From: Chloranthus sessilifolius
Lineage: Eukaryota > Streptophyta > Magnoliopsida > Chloranthales > Chloranthaceae
Assembly: GCA_021018995.1 (NCBI GenBank)
Contig: CM037588.1
Location: forward strand, 145,471,725-145,535,724
Reading direction: 5' to 3'
Length of the DNA stretch: 64,000 bases
This document shows positions 47,507 to 57,560 of this stretch, piece by piece. Below the pieces are notes generated by a model. It worked only from the letters and a program-made list of their open reading frames with translations. It was not told where the DNA came from and ran no database searches. The position numbers and the translations under genes were made by a program. Position 1 is the stretch's first letter; each line of letters opens with the position of its first letter.

Positions 47507-49090
47507 AAAATTCTCTCAATTCCTTACTACCAGTAAGTTGTTATTGTTTTAATTGTTGATGTAATTTTAAGTCATTACACAATATTAATCCTTCACGCAC
47601 AATGATACTTTGGAGTTGTCCATAAGTATATTGATTGTAAGTGATACTTTAATCATCAGGATTACGGAGTTTATTGCGGACCTTCTCAGCAAATAGGCTG
47701 GGAAGTCCATCAATGAATTTGGCTTTCCAATATTCAGTATTGGCATCACTTCGTTGCATGACTTTTGTCATAAAAAACATCTTTATACCATCTGAAATGG
47801 GTTAAAGATGGACAACGGAGATTTTGAAGTAGTTCTCTACTTCTTTCATATTGAAGATTCCAAGAACCAACAAAATGAAAAATGATGGTTTGGGTCAATG
47901 TATAAACTGCATCTTCCCTAGTTTCCATTAGGCCAGTAATTTCATTTTTAACTGGTTTAGTTGCAGTTAGGATTTCATCTCGTTGAGCAGCTGTGAGAAC
48001 ATTATCCCACCAACCTTTCAACATACTAGAAAATCCAGTAGTAATATATCGAGCACTTGTTTGATCAGAATTTTGATGTTGTTTTAAGATGGTGCTGTAC
48101 ATAAAATTTTTATGTAAAACAGCAAAAATCTCATATTCGGATTTACCATCAATGTTCCATTCATAAATGGATCGATAATCATAAGAATTTTGAATATCGA
48201 TATGATCTTCTTCATAAAGAAGATCTTGAGGTGTAGGTCTATGGTAGTAATATCGAGTATTACCACCATCCCAATTATATTGGAGTTTATTTAGCTCCAT
48301 GCTGTTTTGTAAGGATTCAAAATTATTTTGAATTTCTTGTATTTCTGCTAAATTGGCATTTTCTCTATCAGTCAATACATTGATTTGAAAATTATTTTTC
48401 TTTTCAGGGTTAAGTGATAAAGCATGTAATATGGAAGTAAATTTATCAATAAATTCCTCTTGTTTTATCATATAAGATTTTGATGATAGATTTAATCCAG
48501 AAATTTTTAGGGGAGGTTTTATGCTTGGTTGTTCAACCTTTAAGATTGATGTTTTGTTTATTTGTGAGGAAGAAAGAATATTTTCAATCCTATTTAATTG
48601 CATACTAATTGTTTGTAAATTCAAATTAGTAAAATTATTTTGTTTATACAGATGTGATAAATCAACTTTTGTTGAATGAGAGATAGGTTCAACAAGTTTT
48701 ATGAAAGCAGTGACTTCCAAAGTAGCTGTTGAATTAGGTTGAGTAAGTTTGAGGGCTTCAACAGGAGGATGAACCGATTGAACGATTGAACCATCTAGTT
48801 TCTGCCATTCCTTTTGAAAATCCTCTAGGAGAAATATTCTCCTTTCATCCTAAGTCATTTCAAGATATTTTGTCGCTTTGAACTAAGTAACAAATGAAAT
48901 TACTTGATAAAAAGTTTCAACATAATTATAAAATTGTTCTTTAAATTCTTGCAATTTTGTTGCAGAAATTTTTTTAAAATACCATTCACAGAATGGTGCA
49001 TATTTGTTTTACTGAAATTCAACATTAATTTCTTGTCTATTAATAACAAAGTTTTCTGGTTTTGTATGATCCATAAAAACTTTATTAATG
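47256..49090 (-). pseudogene. Viral coat protein, segment B (frameshifted)
   Basis: The longest open part is 47746-48720. Its core ITTGFSSMLKGWWDNVL and the block LRCPSLTHFRWYKDVF are characteristic of caulimovirid capsid proteins. Upstream residues up to 49090 (VFMDHTKPENFVINRQE) and downstream residues (AKFIDGLPSLFAEKVRN, then a basic Arg-rich tail to 47256) are in other frames. The product packages the DNA genome. The frameshifts and at least three stops make it inactive. Confidence 0.8.
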
Positions 49091-50149
49091 GATTGAGAAA
49101 TTCATCTCGCTAGCAGTAGGGGATTCCCTCTGCTGTTGGGTATATATCCCATGAGGAATCTGTTGTTCAGAAACTTGGATTCCTTTAAGATTGGGTTGAT
49201 TAAATTCAGAAGGAACAAATGAGTTAGCTTCTGAATAAGATGATCGAGCAGTCGAGGGTATAGAAACTCTATAAGGACCTCGAGACCTCGAATCAGAGTA
49301 AGAACTCCTATAAGAAGTTCTGTGGGATGTAGATCTATCAAATTTTAAGATTACATCACCTTGGGTATTTTGAACGATTTGTTCAATTTCTTGATTTAAA
49401 ATTGATTTACGAGAGAAAGCTTGAGGTATACGCCAAGCATCAGGAACAGTAATATTTTTCCATTCACATAATTTTTGTGTAGCAACATTAGTGGTTGCAT
49501 TATTAGTCTCAATTAAGACTGTTCTTCCTAGTTCATTTTGATAATTAATTTTAGGAACCAGAGAAGTCATCACCTTATAATGAAGGCGATAGATCAGAGC
49601 AATGGTCTCTGATCTAGGCATAAAGTTGTATCCCTCAGTTTGGAGATTAAGGGTACAAGCATGTAAAATATTTTTATCTGTTAAAGATAAAATTAAATTT
49701 GGGAAAACATTGTAGTATACTGGACCAAGGCATAAGCTGGTCTCAATAGCGGCCATCAGAGAGGATCGCCAATCAAGGCATCTAGCATCTCTGAGAGTAC
49801 TAAGTATACTCGTTTTTTCCAGACCCAATAAGGTCAAAGGTTTGAAGGCAACCTGAATATATCCTAGATGTAGGAAGTTAAATTTGTGAAGGTCATGCAG
49901 AAGATCTTCATTTGAAAGCAATTGAAAACCTTCATTTTGACTTTTTTCATTTATACTGAGAGTTTGCTCAGTAGTTTTGATGGACATGTCTGTGGTCCAA
50001 TCTTTCCATCCATATTGATAGATTATTTTCGGATTGATGGAAGGAATTGTCCATCGATTTAATTGATTTTTTTGGTCATCGATTTTAGACCATTTGTCTA
50101 ATTGTTTATTTTTAATTGATTTTTTGATTGGAAAATTGAAAAGAGACAT
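49085..50149 (-). CDS. Viral movement protein (30K superfamily), segment B
   Basis: An open frame of 354 codons from an ATG that follows a poly-A/T tract. After a lysine-rich start, IIYQYGWKDW is shared with segment A. The conserved region of caulimovirid movement proteins spans about residues 80-215: LGYIQVAFKPLTLLGL, LRDARCLDW, LGPVYYNVFPNLILSL and ALIYRLHYKV. The C-terminal 100 residues are Ser/Arg-rich. Such proteins form tubules through plasmodesmata for virus spread. The frame ends where coat-protein sequence starts in another frame, so MP and CP were probably one polyprotein originally. The MP stretch itself has no stop, in contrast to the B-plus copy. Confidence 0.82.
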   Translation of the reverse strand: MSLFNFPIKKSIKNKQLDKWSKIDDQKNQLNRWTIPSINPKIIYQYGWKDWTTDMSIKTTEQTLSINEKSQNEGFQLLSNEDLLHDLHKFNFLHLGYIQVAFKPLTLLGLEKTSILSTLRDARCLDWRSSLMAAIETSLCLGPVYYNVFPNLILSLTDKNILHACTLNLQTEGYNFMPRSETIALIYRLHYKVMTSLVPKINYQNELGRTVLIETNNATTNVATQKLCEWKNITVPDAWRIPQAFSRKSILNQEIEQIVQNTQGDVILKFDRSTSHRTSYRSSYSDSRSRGPYRVSIPSTARSSYSEANSFVPSEFNQPNLKGIQVSEQQIPHGIYTQQQRESPTASEMNFSIH

Positions 50150-50675
50150 TTACAGAAATTTTTTTTTTTTTTTTCTTACTTAAAAAAGTAAAAAGAGAGG
50201 GTAAAAGAGCTTTTGGTAGAACCAATAAGACTGTAATTACATATGGGAAGAGTAATGTTGGAATAGTTTTACTATAGTAAATAGTGATTCGGAATACTAT
50301 TCATCAGCATAGTAAATTACTATTTACCTTCTTCTCCATAACTTTCCATGGACTTACAGAAATTCATTTAGATTTACTACTAGATTGCTATTGCAAAACT
50401 GCGTCCGTCCACGATAACGTTTACGGGGAATCAACCGGCAACAACGCACTCACTGCTACAATGCCATCAAATCATCCCAACGCGACTTCCCACGCTACCA
50501 CAACATAGTAGTAAATCTAAACAGACCATTATAAGTCATCCATAATCATCACGGAAGAAGACGAAGAACAGTAGTTCATACGCCCATGATTAGCCACCCT
50601 AATCATGACTCACTACCTCTCAAGATTCCAACACTAGCCACCCGCCATATGTAATTACTACGGGCTTAGCCAGAC
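50150..50675 (-). other. Viral leader with hairpin arms, segment B
   Basis: A non-coding leader between primer site and MP. A perfect 16-nt inverted repeat, TTTAGATTTACTACTA at 50367-50382 and TAGTAGTAAATCTAAA at 50506-50521, can form a hairpin with a loop of about 120 nt. Caulimovirid leaders are known to form large hairpins used for ribosome shunting; the role here is inferred. Confidence 0.65.
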
Positions 50676-50690
50676 ATGACTCTGATACCA
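50676..50690 (-). promoter_or_regulatory. Viral primer binding site (tRNA-Met), segment B
   Basis: TGGTATCAGAGTCAT on the minus strand, one change from the segment A site. It lies exactly at the edge of the viral segment. Confidence 0.85.
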
Positions 50691-50767
50691 AATGCGGAAG
50701 CAATGTAATTAAACTCTGACAAATAACTATAATAGATATAGAACTAACCTATGTAATAAACAGAAGT
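50691..50767 (-). repeat. Second copy of LTR D, left part
   Basis: Matches about 26514-26607, including ATGTAATTAAACTCTGACAA. It is cut on the left by viral segment B and on the right by element X; the repeat resumes at 63765. Confidence 0.85.
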
Positions 50768-53302
50768 TGTGACAGCCCGGATTTCGGCACCCCGAAACCC
50801 ATGCCATCAGCACGATCATCTTGACCGTGCCCCTTAGCTAAGCACGGAACACTGGTATATCAAGCATTGCGATAGAATAATAAACAAAATTGCAGAATTT
50901 AAATCTATATTAATCAACTCCCCAAAAGACAGTTCTACCCTCATGCCTCCGCATGAATGGAGAACCGATCCGAACCATCAATGATAGCAATCATCATGGA
51001 TGGTTCGTCCCAAAAGAATAATCCCAACTCCTTATATACATGGTTTTAAACAAAATCAAGGCTTGACATACCAAGCCGTACAAAATCTCTCTAAAAGCCC
51101 TCAAAGCGGCACAACGGAGTCCTCTAGAAGAAGTCCTCAGGAGGTGGCTCCAACTCGTCTCCGGCCGCAAGGTCCGACTCATCGGGGTCAGCGTCTCCTG
51201 AAGCCTCGGCAGCTGCTAGTAGTGGACCTACGACGTATAGTCTATAGGGTGAGCTACATCCTAGCTCAATAGGGAACAAACACGGTTGAACATATAAATT
51301 ATAACTCACATATATTCCATGATATGCCATGCATGATGTGTCTATGCAGTTATTGATGAAAACAGTTAAAAGCATTTCATTTTTACTGTTAATCACTTAT
51401 GTTTTCATTTATTCATGAATGATGCTGAAAAGGCCTAAAGCAAAACTTAAACTTTCAACTTAAGTAATCCCCGAGCAATATAGCATCGAGCCCCGATGAG
51501 ATACCCTTCATCGTCATCTATATAGACAGTTTTAACGTATTCCCTGGGAATACCATATAGTACCCAAGCCCCTTTCCCCTGGGGATTGGTGGCGGGGTTT
51601 CACTTATCTCAAATCAACACCCCTGGGGTGTGCTTACTATGTACGGATAAGCCTCCGCACTGGCCTACGGTTTCGCCGCCGTATCGGTCACGGATATCTT
51701 GCCGTGTCAGTCGTGGATATCCCGCCACGTCGGTGGGGTAACCTATCAAACCTCAAATAACAAAAATATCGGTGCCTTATATATAGTTATTCACCGTGTA
51801 AGTGTGCTATCTTATATCAGTTAGGTCCTATCAAACATGATTCAATCTTGGATACATCCCTGGGATGTATCCATTTACTTGCATCACACCTGATGCTCTT
51901 GTCTCTTTACTTCTTCATCCCCTGGGGATGGCTCATTATGATTACTCTTACGAATGTCACACGCACACACACTTTTCACAATTCTTAAGCAATAAAACAT
52001 TTGAGTTGAATTCTATATCACTACATACATGCTCTTGTAAAATAAAGTACATGTTCAAGGTGTTCCCTACCTCAAGTCTTGTTTGCTCAAAGCATCAAGG
52101 TCTCACGTGGCTCCTTGTGCATAAGTTCACACGTACCACCTATGGTACCACATAACAGGTGAAACACATCACAAAGGATGCAATAAAGAAGATCCAAGAC
52201 CCTCCAAGAATCTTAAAGTCAAACTCAAAAGTCAACATTATTTATCTCAGTCGATTAATCGAACTCCAAAATCGATTAATCGAATCTGATTCGATTAATT
52301 GATTTCTAAAATCGATTAATCGAAAGTCAATATCGATTAATCGAGATTCTCATTCGATTAATCGAATCCTAATTCGATTAATCGAAAATCTCTGTTCAGC
52401 CAAGTCGATTCTCAATTCGAGTAATCGAGTTCCTAAAATCGATTAATCGATCCCAAATCGATTAATCGAAAATTGAAATCGATTAATCGAAATCCCATTT
52501 CAATTAGTCGATTTTTCCAAGTCATTTCCTCCAGCCCCTGGGGTCCACTGGAGGTGCCCAGTCGATTAATCGATACTAAATCGATTAATCGAAATCCAAA
52601 GTCGATTAATCGAACTCCAATTCGATTAATCGAAATCGGGGTCCTCTGACTTTTCAACTTCCTGGCCAATTTCGATTAATCGAAACCCAATTTCGATTAA
52701 TCGAAATTGTCAGATTCAGCCCCTTTTCGAGCTGTTCTTTCTAATCTTTTTCCATACTTTTTTTTTCCTCTATTTTTTCTAAACCATTATCCTAAGATTT
52801 AACCCATTTTCAACTACCATTTAGCCCCTACGATCTATGCATTTTATTCACAAATTTTTTTACCTTGAATCGATCTCAAATTGATTTCAAATCCATGGTT
52901 GGAAAGGCTAGGGTTCCAGCTTTAGCTTGAACGGATTCTCCTCGCTAAATCGGCCTCTTAAATGCTAAAATCCCCCCCTCCAATCACACAATAACTCTTG
53001 TTTAGTCTTCTTTACTCCTCCCTCTCTCTTCTTTACTCCTCTCTCAACAACCCAAAAGCACACATTTAGGGTTATTAAACCCTTTTTTATCTCTCTCCTA
53101 GTTTGTGTGTTGAGCACATGCACCTCAATAGGTGTATGTGACTTTAGATTTTCAACACACACCACATTGCTACACAAACCATCACATCACATTCACTCAT
53201 CACACTCTATGCTAATTATCGAACTCCTAATTGGTCAAACCTATGACCGATCGGGCACGGATCCCGAGGTCATAGTTTAGCGTGATTTTTTGGGCTATTA
53301 CA
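50768..53302 (-). repeat. 3' LTR of element X (2535 bp)
   Basis: On the minus strand it starts TGTAATAGCCC and ends CGGGCTGTCACA. It contains the conserved hairpin TGAGCTACATCCTAGCTCA (51250-51268), 'gatatcccgcc' repeats (about 51680-51740) and a palindrome array (52240-52700). Open frames of up to 96 codons inside have no known motif and are not counted as genes. Confidence 0.94.
52240..52700 (-). repeat. TCGATTAATCGA palindrome array in the 3' LTR of X
   Basis: More than 20 copies of TCGATTAATCGA and one-base variants, 600-1060 bp from the LTR's 5' end on the minus strand. A matching array is at 62755-63180 in the other LTR, with deletions. Confidence 0.9.
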
Positions 53303-53339
53303 TCCTCCCCACCTTGGGAATTTTCGTCCTCGAAAATAA
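53303..53339 (-). promoter_or_regulatory. Polypurine tract of element X
   Basis: On the minus strand TTTTCGAGGACGAAAATTCC is followed by AAGGTGGGGAGGA directly before the LTR start. This is the usual arrangement in Tekay-type elements and primes plus-strand synthesis. Confidence 0.88.
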
Positions 53340-53649
53340 CCCAAGGTTTGTCTGGCTGGGTCTCTCTCGCCCCCCCCCACACTCTCAGGTGAGGCGATCC
53401 AGTTGACTCAAACGCATTAAATTAGTTACATATACTAGCATAGAATTTAAATTTGACGAATTTGAACAATGTACACAAAAAGTTTGGATTTCTATTAATA
53501 TCAGCAAATTTTTACAAGGCTCCACATGAGTTGGCGTACAAAACATACATCTATACAATCATGACTCATAAAAAAATAAAACTCATGCAATCCCCCGGTG
53601 TGCTCCATCCGAGGTGAGTACTGGTGGTGTGGCGGGTCTGGGCTGACGG

Positions 53650-54969
53650 TTAGGCTGTGGTGGTCTGGCGGCAAGTGGTGGGCGTCTCGGTCCCGTGAGC
53701 GGAGGCAGATGTGGAAGGAACCGCGTCTGTAGTGGCTGGGGTAGGATGGAAGACGGGTCCTCGATGGAAGGCGGTGCGTCCAGCGGTCCACTCCTCCTCC
53801 TGGGCGAGGTAGCGGTGGTAGTCCGTCGGGTAGATGTAGCGGAGGGTGTGGAACATCAAGAAGTCCATCCTCCGGTTCATCCGCTCGTTGTTGGCCTCCA
53901 TGCGAGCCAACACGTCCTCGATGGTAGGACCGGATGGAGCGGCGCGCCGGCGGTATGAGGAGGTGGGTGTCGCGGGCGCGGAGTGGGCAGGTGGCGTCGA
54001 TGAGGCTGCGGTGTGAGAGGGAACCCTCTCCACGGATGGCTCGGCGGGGATAGGGTGTGCCCCACCCACGGGTGGGTCCTGCTGAGGTGGTGGGGGTGGT
54101 GGCTGTGCTACTGCTGCTGCTGCGACTGCTGCTGCTGGGGCTGGAGCGGGACCCGGAGCCGGTAGGGTCCGCTTTAGCAGATTGTAGCTACGGGTCCATG
54201 AAGACTTCAAAAACGTCTTCACGCGATCCGTAGCCCTCACCTCGTGAGGCGAGATGCTATAGGAGGGATCATTGGAGTAACACTCCAACATGCTCGAGAT
54301 GAGCCGAGCATATGACATCTTCTCCTTGGGCCGCATGTTTCCCTTCATCAGCTTTCCTTTGATGGACCTCATCCCTTCTAGGATGACCATGGTAGCATCA
54401 AACCATCGGCCACAGAAGACCGCATAAAGTGCCTGTTGCACTTTGTCCACGCGCTCCGTATCGTGGCGCATAGGATAGAGGTTGCACTTGATTATTGAAT
54501 CAAGCATCCACATGTAGTGTGGAAGGTCAACCCTCTTAATGGAGGATCCCGACCCCTTTTTCCCGTTGGTCATACGGGTCATGATTTCTTCGAATCGAGG
54601 GTCCTCCTCGAAGGGTGGGAATAGGGTAGTCTCGGGGGTGAAATCGAGGTAGCACTCGAGCACCTCGTGTATGTGGCGACGAGTGATCGTGTAGTCACGA
54701 CCCTCAATAGTGGTCTTAACCACGTTGTCGGTAGGGCCGTCTACGAGCCCTTGGTAGAATAATCTCACCAATCTAGGGTAGTAGGAACCCCGGATTGGTT
54801 TGAGAAGGTTGCCGAGACCGGCGTTGTTGAGGTAATTTCGAGCCCATTGGGTCTTGCCCGGCAAATCGGGATTTGTGAATAGGGTAGGGTCGATAATGTA
54901 TTCGACCTCAAAGGTCTTGGCCGCCCACCATTCGTTTGGTTGCACCACGTTAGTGGGTGGTGGGGGCAT
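53650..54969 (-). CDS. Accessory ORF of element X, about 440 codons, plant retroelement-associated protein
   Basis: It lies downstream of the chromodomain in the same orientation as gag-pol, where Tekay elements normally have no gene. The ATG at 54969 is the first in frame; the frame is open back to about 55167 (Pro/Ser-rich) without another ATG, so an upstream splice or a non-ATG start is possible. Residues about 13-230 (from NEWWAAKTFEVEYIIDP, then RLVRLFYQGLVDGP and YTITRRHIHEVLECYLDF) resemble the 'putative plant transposon protein' domain found in extra ORFs of other plant retroelements. An Ala/Pro-rich linker and a helical C-terminal part (IEDVLARMEANNERMNRRMD) follow. It is GC-richer than its surroundings. 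The function is unknown. Confidence 0.6.
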   Translation of the reverse strand: MPPPPTNVVQPNEWWAAKTFEVEYIIDPTLFTNPDLPGKTQWARNYLNNAGLGNLLKPIRGSYYPRLVRLFYQGLVDGPTDNVVKTTIEGRDYTITRRHIHEVLECYLDFTPETTLFPPFEEDPRFEEIMTRMTNGKKGSGSSIKRVDLPHYMWMLDSIIKCNLYPMRHDTERVDKVQQALYAVFCGRWFDATMVILEGMRSIKGKLMKGNMRPKEKMSYARLISSMLECYSNDPSYSISPHEVRATDRVKTFLKSSWTRSYNLLKRTLPAPGPAPAPAAAVAAAAVAQPPPPPPQQDPPVGGAHPIPAEPSVERVPSHTAASSTPPAHSAPATPTSSYRRRAAPSGPTIEDVLARMEANNERMNRRMDFLMFHTLRYIYPTDYHRYLAQEEEWTAGRTAFHRGPVFHPTPATTDAVPSTSASAHGTETPTTCRQTTTA

Positions 54970-55379
54970 TGGGGTCGATTCGCGGGAAGACTCGCGCGAG
55001 GATGCGCTCGTCGAACCGGAGGTGGTCTCCGATGCCGACGGTGATGGAGTCCTCACCGGCGATGGGGTAGGTGGTGGTGGCGCAGCGTTCTTACGCCTAA
55101 CCGGGAGTTTAGAAGTCGCCTTCTTTGAAGATAACCGGGTTTTGGGCGGTATTCTTAGAAAATCTAGGGTTTATCTAGTTTAAATTTGAAAGAAAAGTGC
55201 GAAATTAGGGTTTACCGTAGGTTTTGATGGCGATGCGAGCCGAAAAACCGTCGGAGAAAGGGAACCCTAGGGCACCGGATTGTCGGAGAAGAGGAAGAAG
55301 GTGAAACGCCCAAAAATCTCAAGCAAACATAATTTCGAATGGGGAATGAAATCCCCAAATTTTTATATATAGGCCTCGG

Positions 55380-56130
55380 CTCGATTAATCGAAATTCAGA
55401 ATCGATTAATCGAGATTCAAAACTAGGTTAAGCCGCATAAAATCGATTAATCGGTTTCCCAAATCGATTAATCGAAAGTCAAATTCGATTAATCGAAACC
55501 ATTTCGATTAATCGAAATCGTATCTGTTTAAAATTTTAAATTTTTGAGCTCACTGGCGTGAGCCAGTCGATTAATCGAAATTCACTTCAATTAATCGAAA
55601 TCGTGGAGTAACTTCTCAATTTCCAGAATTCCTTTAGTATTCGATTAATCGAAATTCATTTCGATTAATAGAAATTTCAAAATCGATTAATCGAAATTCA
55701 CTTCGATTAATCGAAATCGTCTATCTGACTTCAATTTCTTCCAAGTCCCTTTAGTAAATCGATTAATCGAGGTTCCAGTTCGATTAATCGAAATCTCAAA
55801 TCGATTAATCGAACTGCTTTGATTAATCGAAATTTCATTAATTTATTCCCAATTTGTTCTAACACTCCAAATTTGTTCGATTAATCGAACGTGCAGTTCG
55901 ATTAATCGAATTCCCAATTCGATTAATCGAATTCCCAAAATCGATTAATCGATCTCAATCGATTAATCGAAATTATAACTCGATCAATCGAAATGTCATT
56001 CTATGTATATTCTAACTCTCAATTCCATTTCCAGTCATTGGCACATGCCAGTCGACTAATCGAACAAAATTGATTAATCGAAATTCCAAATCGATTAATC
56101 GATTTGAAATTCGATTAATCGGTTTTGTCC
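55380..56130 (-). repeat. Large TCGATTAATCGA array between chromodomain and accessory ORF
   Basis: About 750 bp hold several dozen perfect or one-base-variant copies of TCGATTAATCGA, often spaced 15-30 bp apart. It lies 200-950 bp upstream of the accessory ORF on the sense strand. The same motif fills part of the X LTRs. Confidence 0.93.
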
Positions 56131-56333
56131 AATTCTGCAGATTTTCTATTTCTTTGGTTCTTTGATTTCTTTTGGTAGTTTATGACCTCAAGTGGTTCAT
56201 AGTTCCATAGAGTTGCATACACTTGATCATGTACATATAAATCTGTTCCTTAAATCAGATTGGATCAAAATTTCCATTGAATTATAAGTATAGTGGAGAT
56301 TCCACAAACATGTTTGTGGTTTACATTGAATTC

Positions 56334-56747
56334 TCACGTCGTTGGAAACAAGGCTGGATATTGTTCTTTCACATCGGCCTCTCGTTCCCAAGTAGCTTCT
56401 TCTTTTGGATGATTGTTCCATCGAACAAGCACTAAGGGAATGACTTTAGTGCGTAGTACTTGCTCCTTTCGATCCAAGATTTCCACAGGTTCTTCTATCA
56501 TGCTCATGTCCTCACACATCTCTATAGGTTGCTTTCCTAATACATGGGACGGATCATTCACGTACTTTCTGAGCATCGATATGTGGAACACGTTATGTAC
56601 TCGATCAAATAGCGGTGGTAAACCAATGCGATACGCAACTTCACCTACGCGTCCTAAAATTTCGAATGGTCCAACATAACGTGGACTTAACTTCCCTCTC
56701 TTACCAAATCTCATTACGCCTTTCATAGGTGACACCTTCACAAACAC
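56334..56747 (-). CDS. Integrase C-terminus (GPY/F) and chromodomain of element X
   Basis: The frame holds the GPY/F-like block (LSPRYVGPFEILGRVGEVAY) and, 75 residues on, the chromodomain ILDRKEQVLRTKVIPLVLVR with WNNHPKEEATWE. In chromoviruses this domain steers integration towards certain chromatin. It is the 3' end of pol; the ATG at 56747 is an internal Met. The stop at 56334 is the natural end of pol. Confidence 0.92.
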   Translation of the reverse strand: MFVKVSPMKGVMRFGKRGKLSPRYVGPFEILGRVGEVAYRIGLPPLFDRVHNVFHISMLRKYVNDPSHVLGKQPIEMCEDMSMIEEPVEILDRKEQVLRTKVIPLVLVRWNNHPKEEATWEREADVKEQYPALFPTT

Positions 56748-57560
56748 ATGCTCGCCAACTTTATAGTCAACACTAGTCGTAACTTTTCTACATCTACTCT
56801 GTCTTTGTCTTCAACCTTTCTCGATAATTGACAACGGTGGCGTTGTCTTCAAGTAGTTTTGGTCCTAACACAAATTTTTCACCTGTTTCCTCTCAATTGA
56901 GGGGTGATTTGCATCGTCGTCCATACAGAGCTTCATACGGTGCCATGCCAATGCTCGTTTGGAAACTGTTGTTGTATGCGAACTCGAGCATCGGTAGATA
57001 CTCATCCCAGTATCCTTGCATATCAAGCATGCATGCCCTGAGCATGTCTTCTATTACTTGGTTCACTCGCTCTGTCTGCCCATCGCTTGAGGATGGAAAT
57101 GAACTAAAGTCTAGTCGTGTTCCCATTCCTTCTTGAAATTTCTTCCAAAACTTGGACGTATATAGTGGATCACGATCGAAACTACCGCTTGGAATCCATG
57201 TAATCTTACAATCTCCTTCATATATAACCGATCTTCTCGTATACGTAGTATTGTACGGCAAAAAGTGCGCTGATTTGGTCAATCGGTCTATGACGACCCA
57301 AATAGCATTGTGTCTCTTGGCAGTACGGGGTAATCCAACAATGAAGTCCATTGAGATCGATTCCCACTTCCATTCTGGTATTGGTAAAGGTTGCAATAGT
57401 CCAGCAGGATGTCTATGATCAACCTTCACTTGCTGACAAGTCAAACACCGTGACACGATACTCTGATCCTCTCCACCGAGTTCTTTTTCAAATCTTGGTA
57501 CATTTTGGTGCTACCAGGGTGGATAGCATAATTTGACTTATGGGCTTCATCAAGAATCGT
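56748..57560 (-). pseudogene. Integrase of element X (frameshifted)
   Basis: The HHCC zinc-binding motif is split. The histidines are in the frame ending at 57441 ([18 protein letters not shown]) and the cysteines are in [11 protein letters not shown] at the start of the next frame (57456). The catalytic core follows with MDFIVGLP, DRLTKSAHFLPYNTTYT, then a damaged stretch before DRDPLYTSKFW, and SDGQTERVNQVIEDMLRA with the catalytic Glu region. Frame changes lie at about 57450 and between 56893 and 56747. The product would insert the DNA copy into the genome. Confidence 0.88.

Larger units (their letters stand above)
43951..50690 (-). mobile_element. Endogenous pararetrovirus segment B-minus: MP, CP, zinc knuckle, protease and transactivator-like ORF, no RT
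   Basis: On the minus strand the order is primer site (50676-50690), leader, movement protein, coat protein, zinc knuckle, protease, viroplasmin-like ORF and promoter/common region (44037-44478). It ends just short of the next primer site. So it is nearly one full circle of about 6.7 kb, yet RT and RNase H are absent, and the protease is followed directly by the transactivator-like frame. At 43951-43970 a short viral piece CCCCTTACTCTGTATTTGGT is in the opposite orientation. The coat-protein part holds stops and frameshifts. Confidence 0.82.

Noticed and set aside
49102..49341. 79-codon ORF as the true C-terminus of the viral movement protein
   Set aside because: It is another frame across the MP end; the 354-codon frame carries the known MP blocks. 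The frame relation to the coat protein remains uncertain.
51000..51396. 90-codon ORFs on both strands at 51000-51396, repeated at 61506-61902
   Set aside because: They are inside the X LTRs, overlap antiparallel and change frame in the solo LTR. No domain was recognised.
53695..55183. Plus-strand and other-frame ORFs over the accessory gene of element X
   Set aside because: They are shadows of the GC-rich minus-strand ORF, which alone shows domain similarity and protein-like composition.
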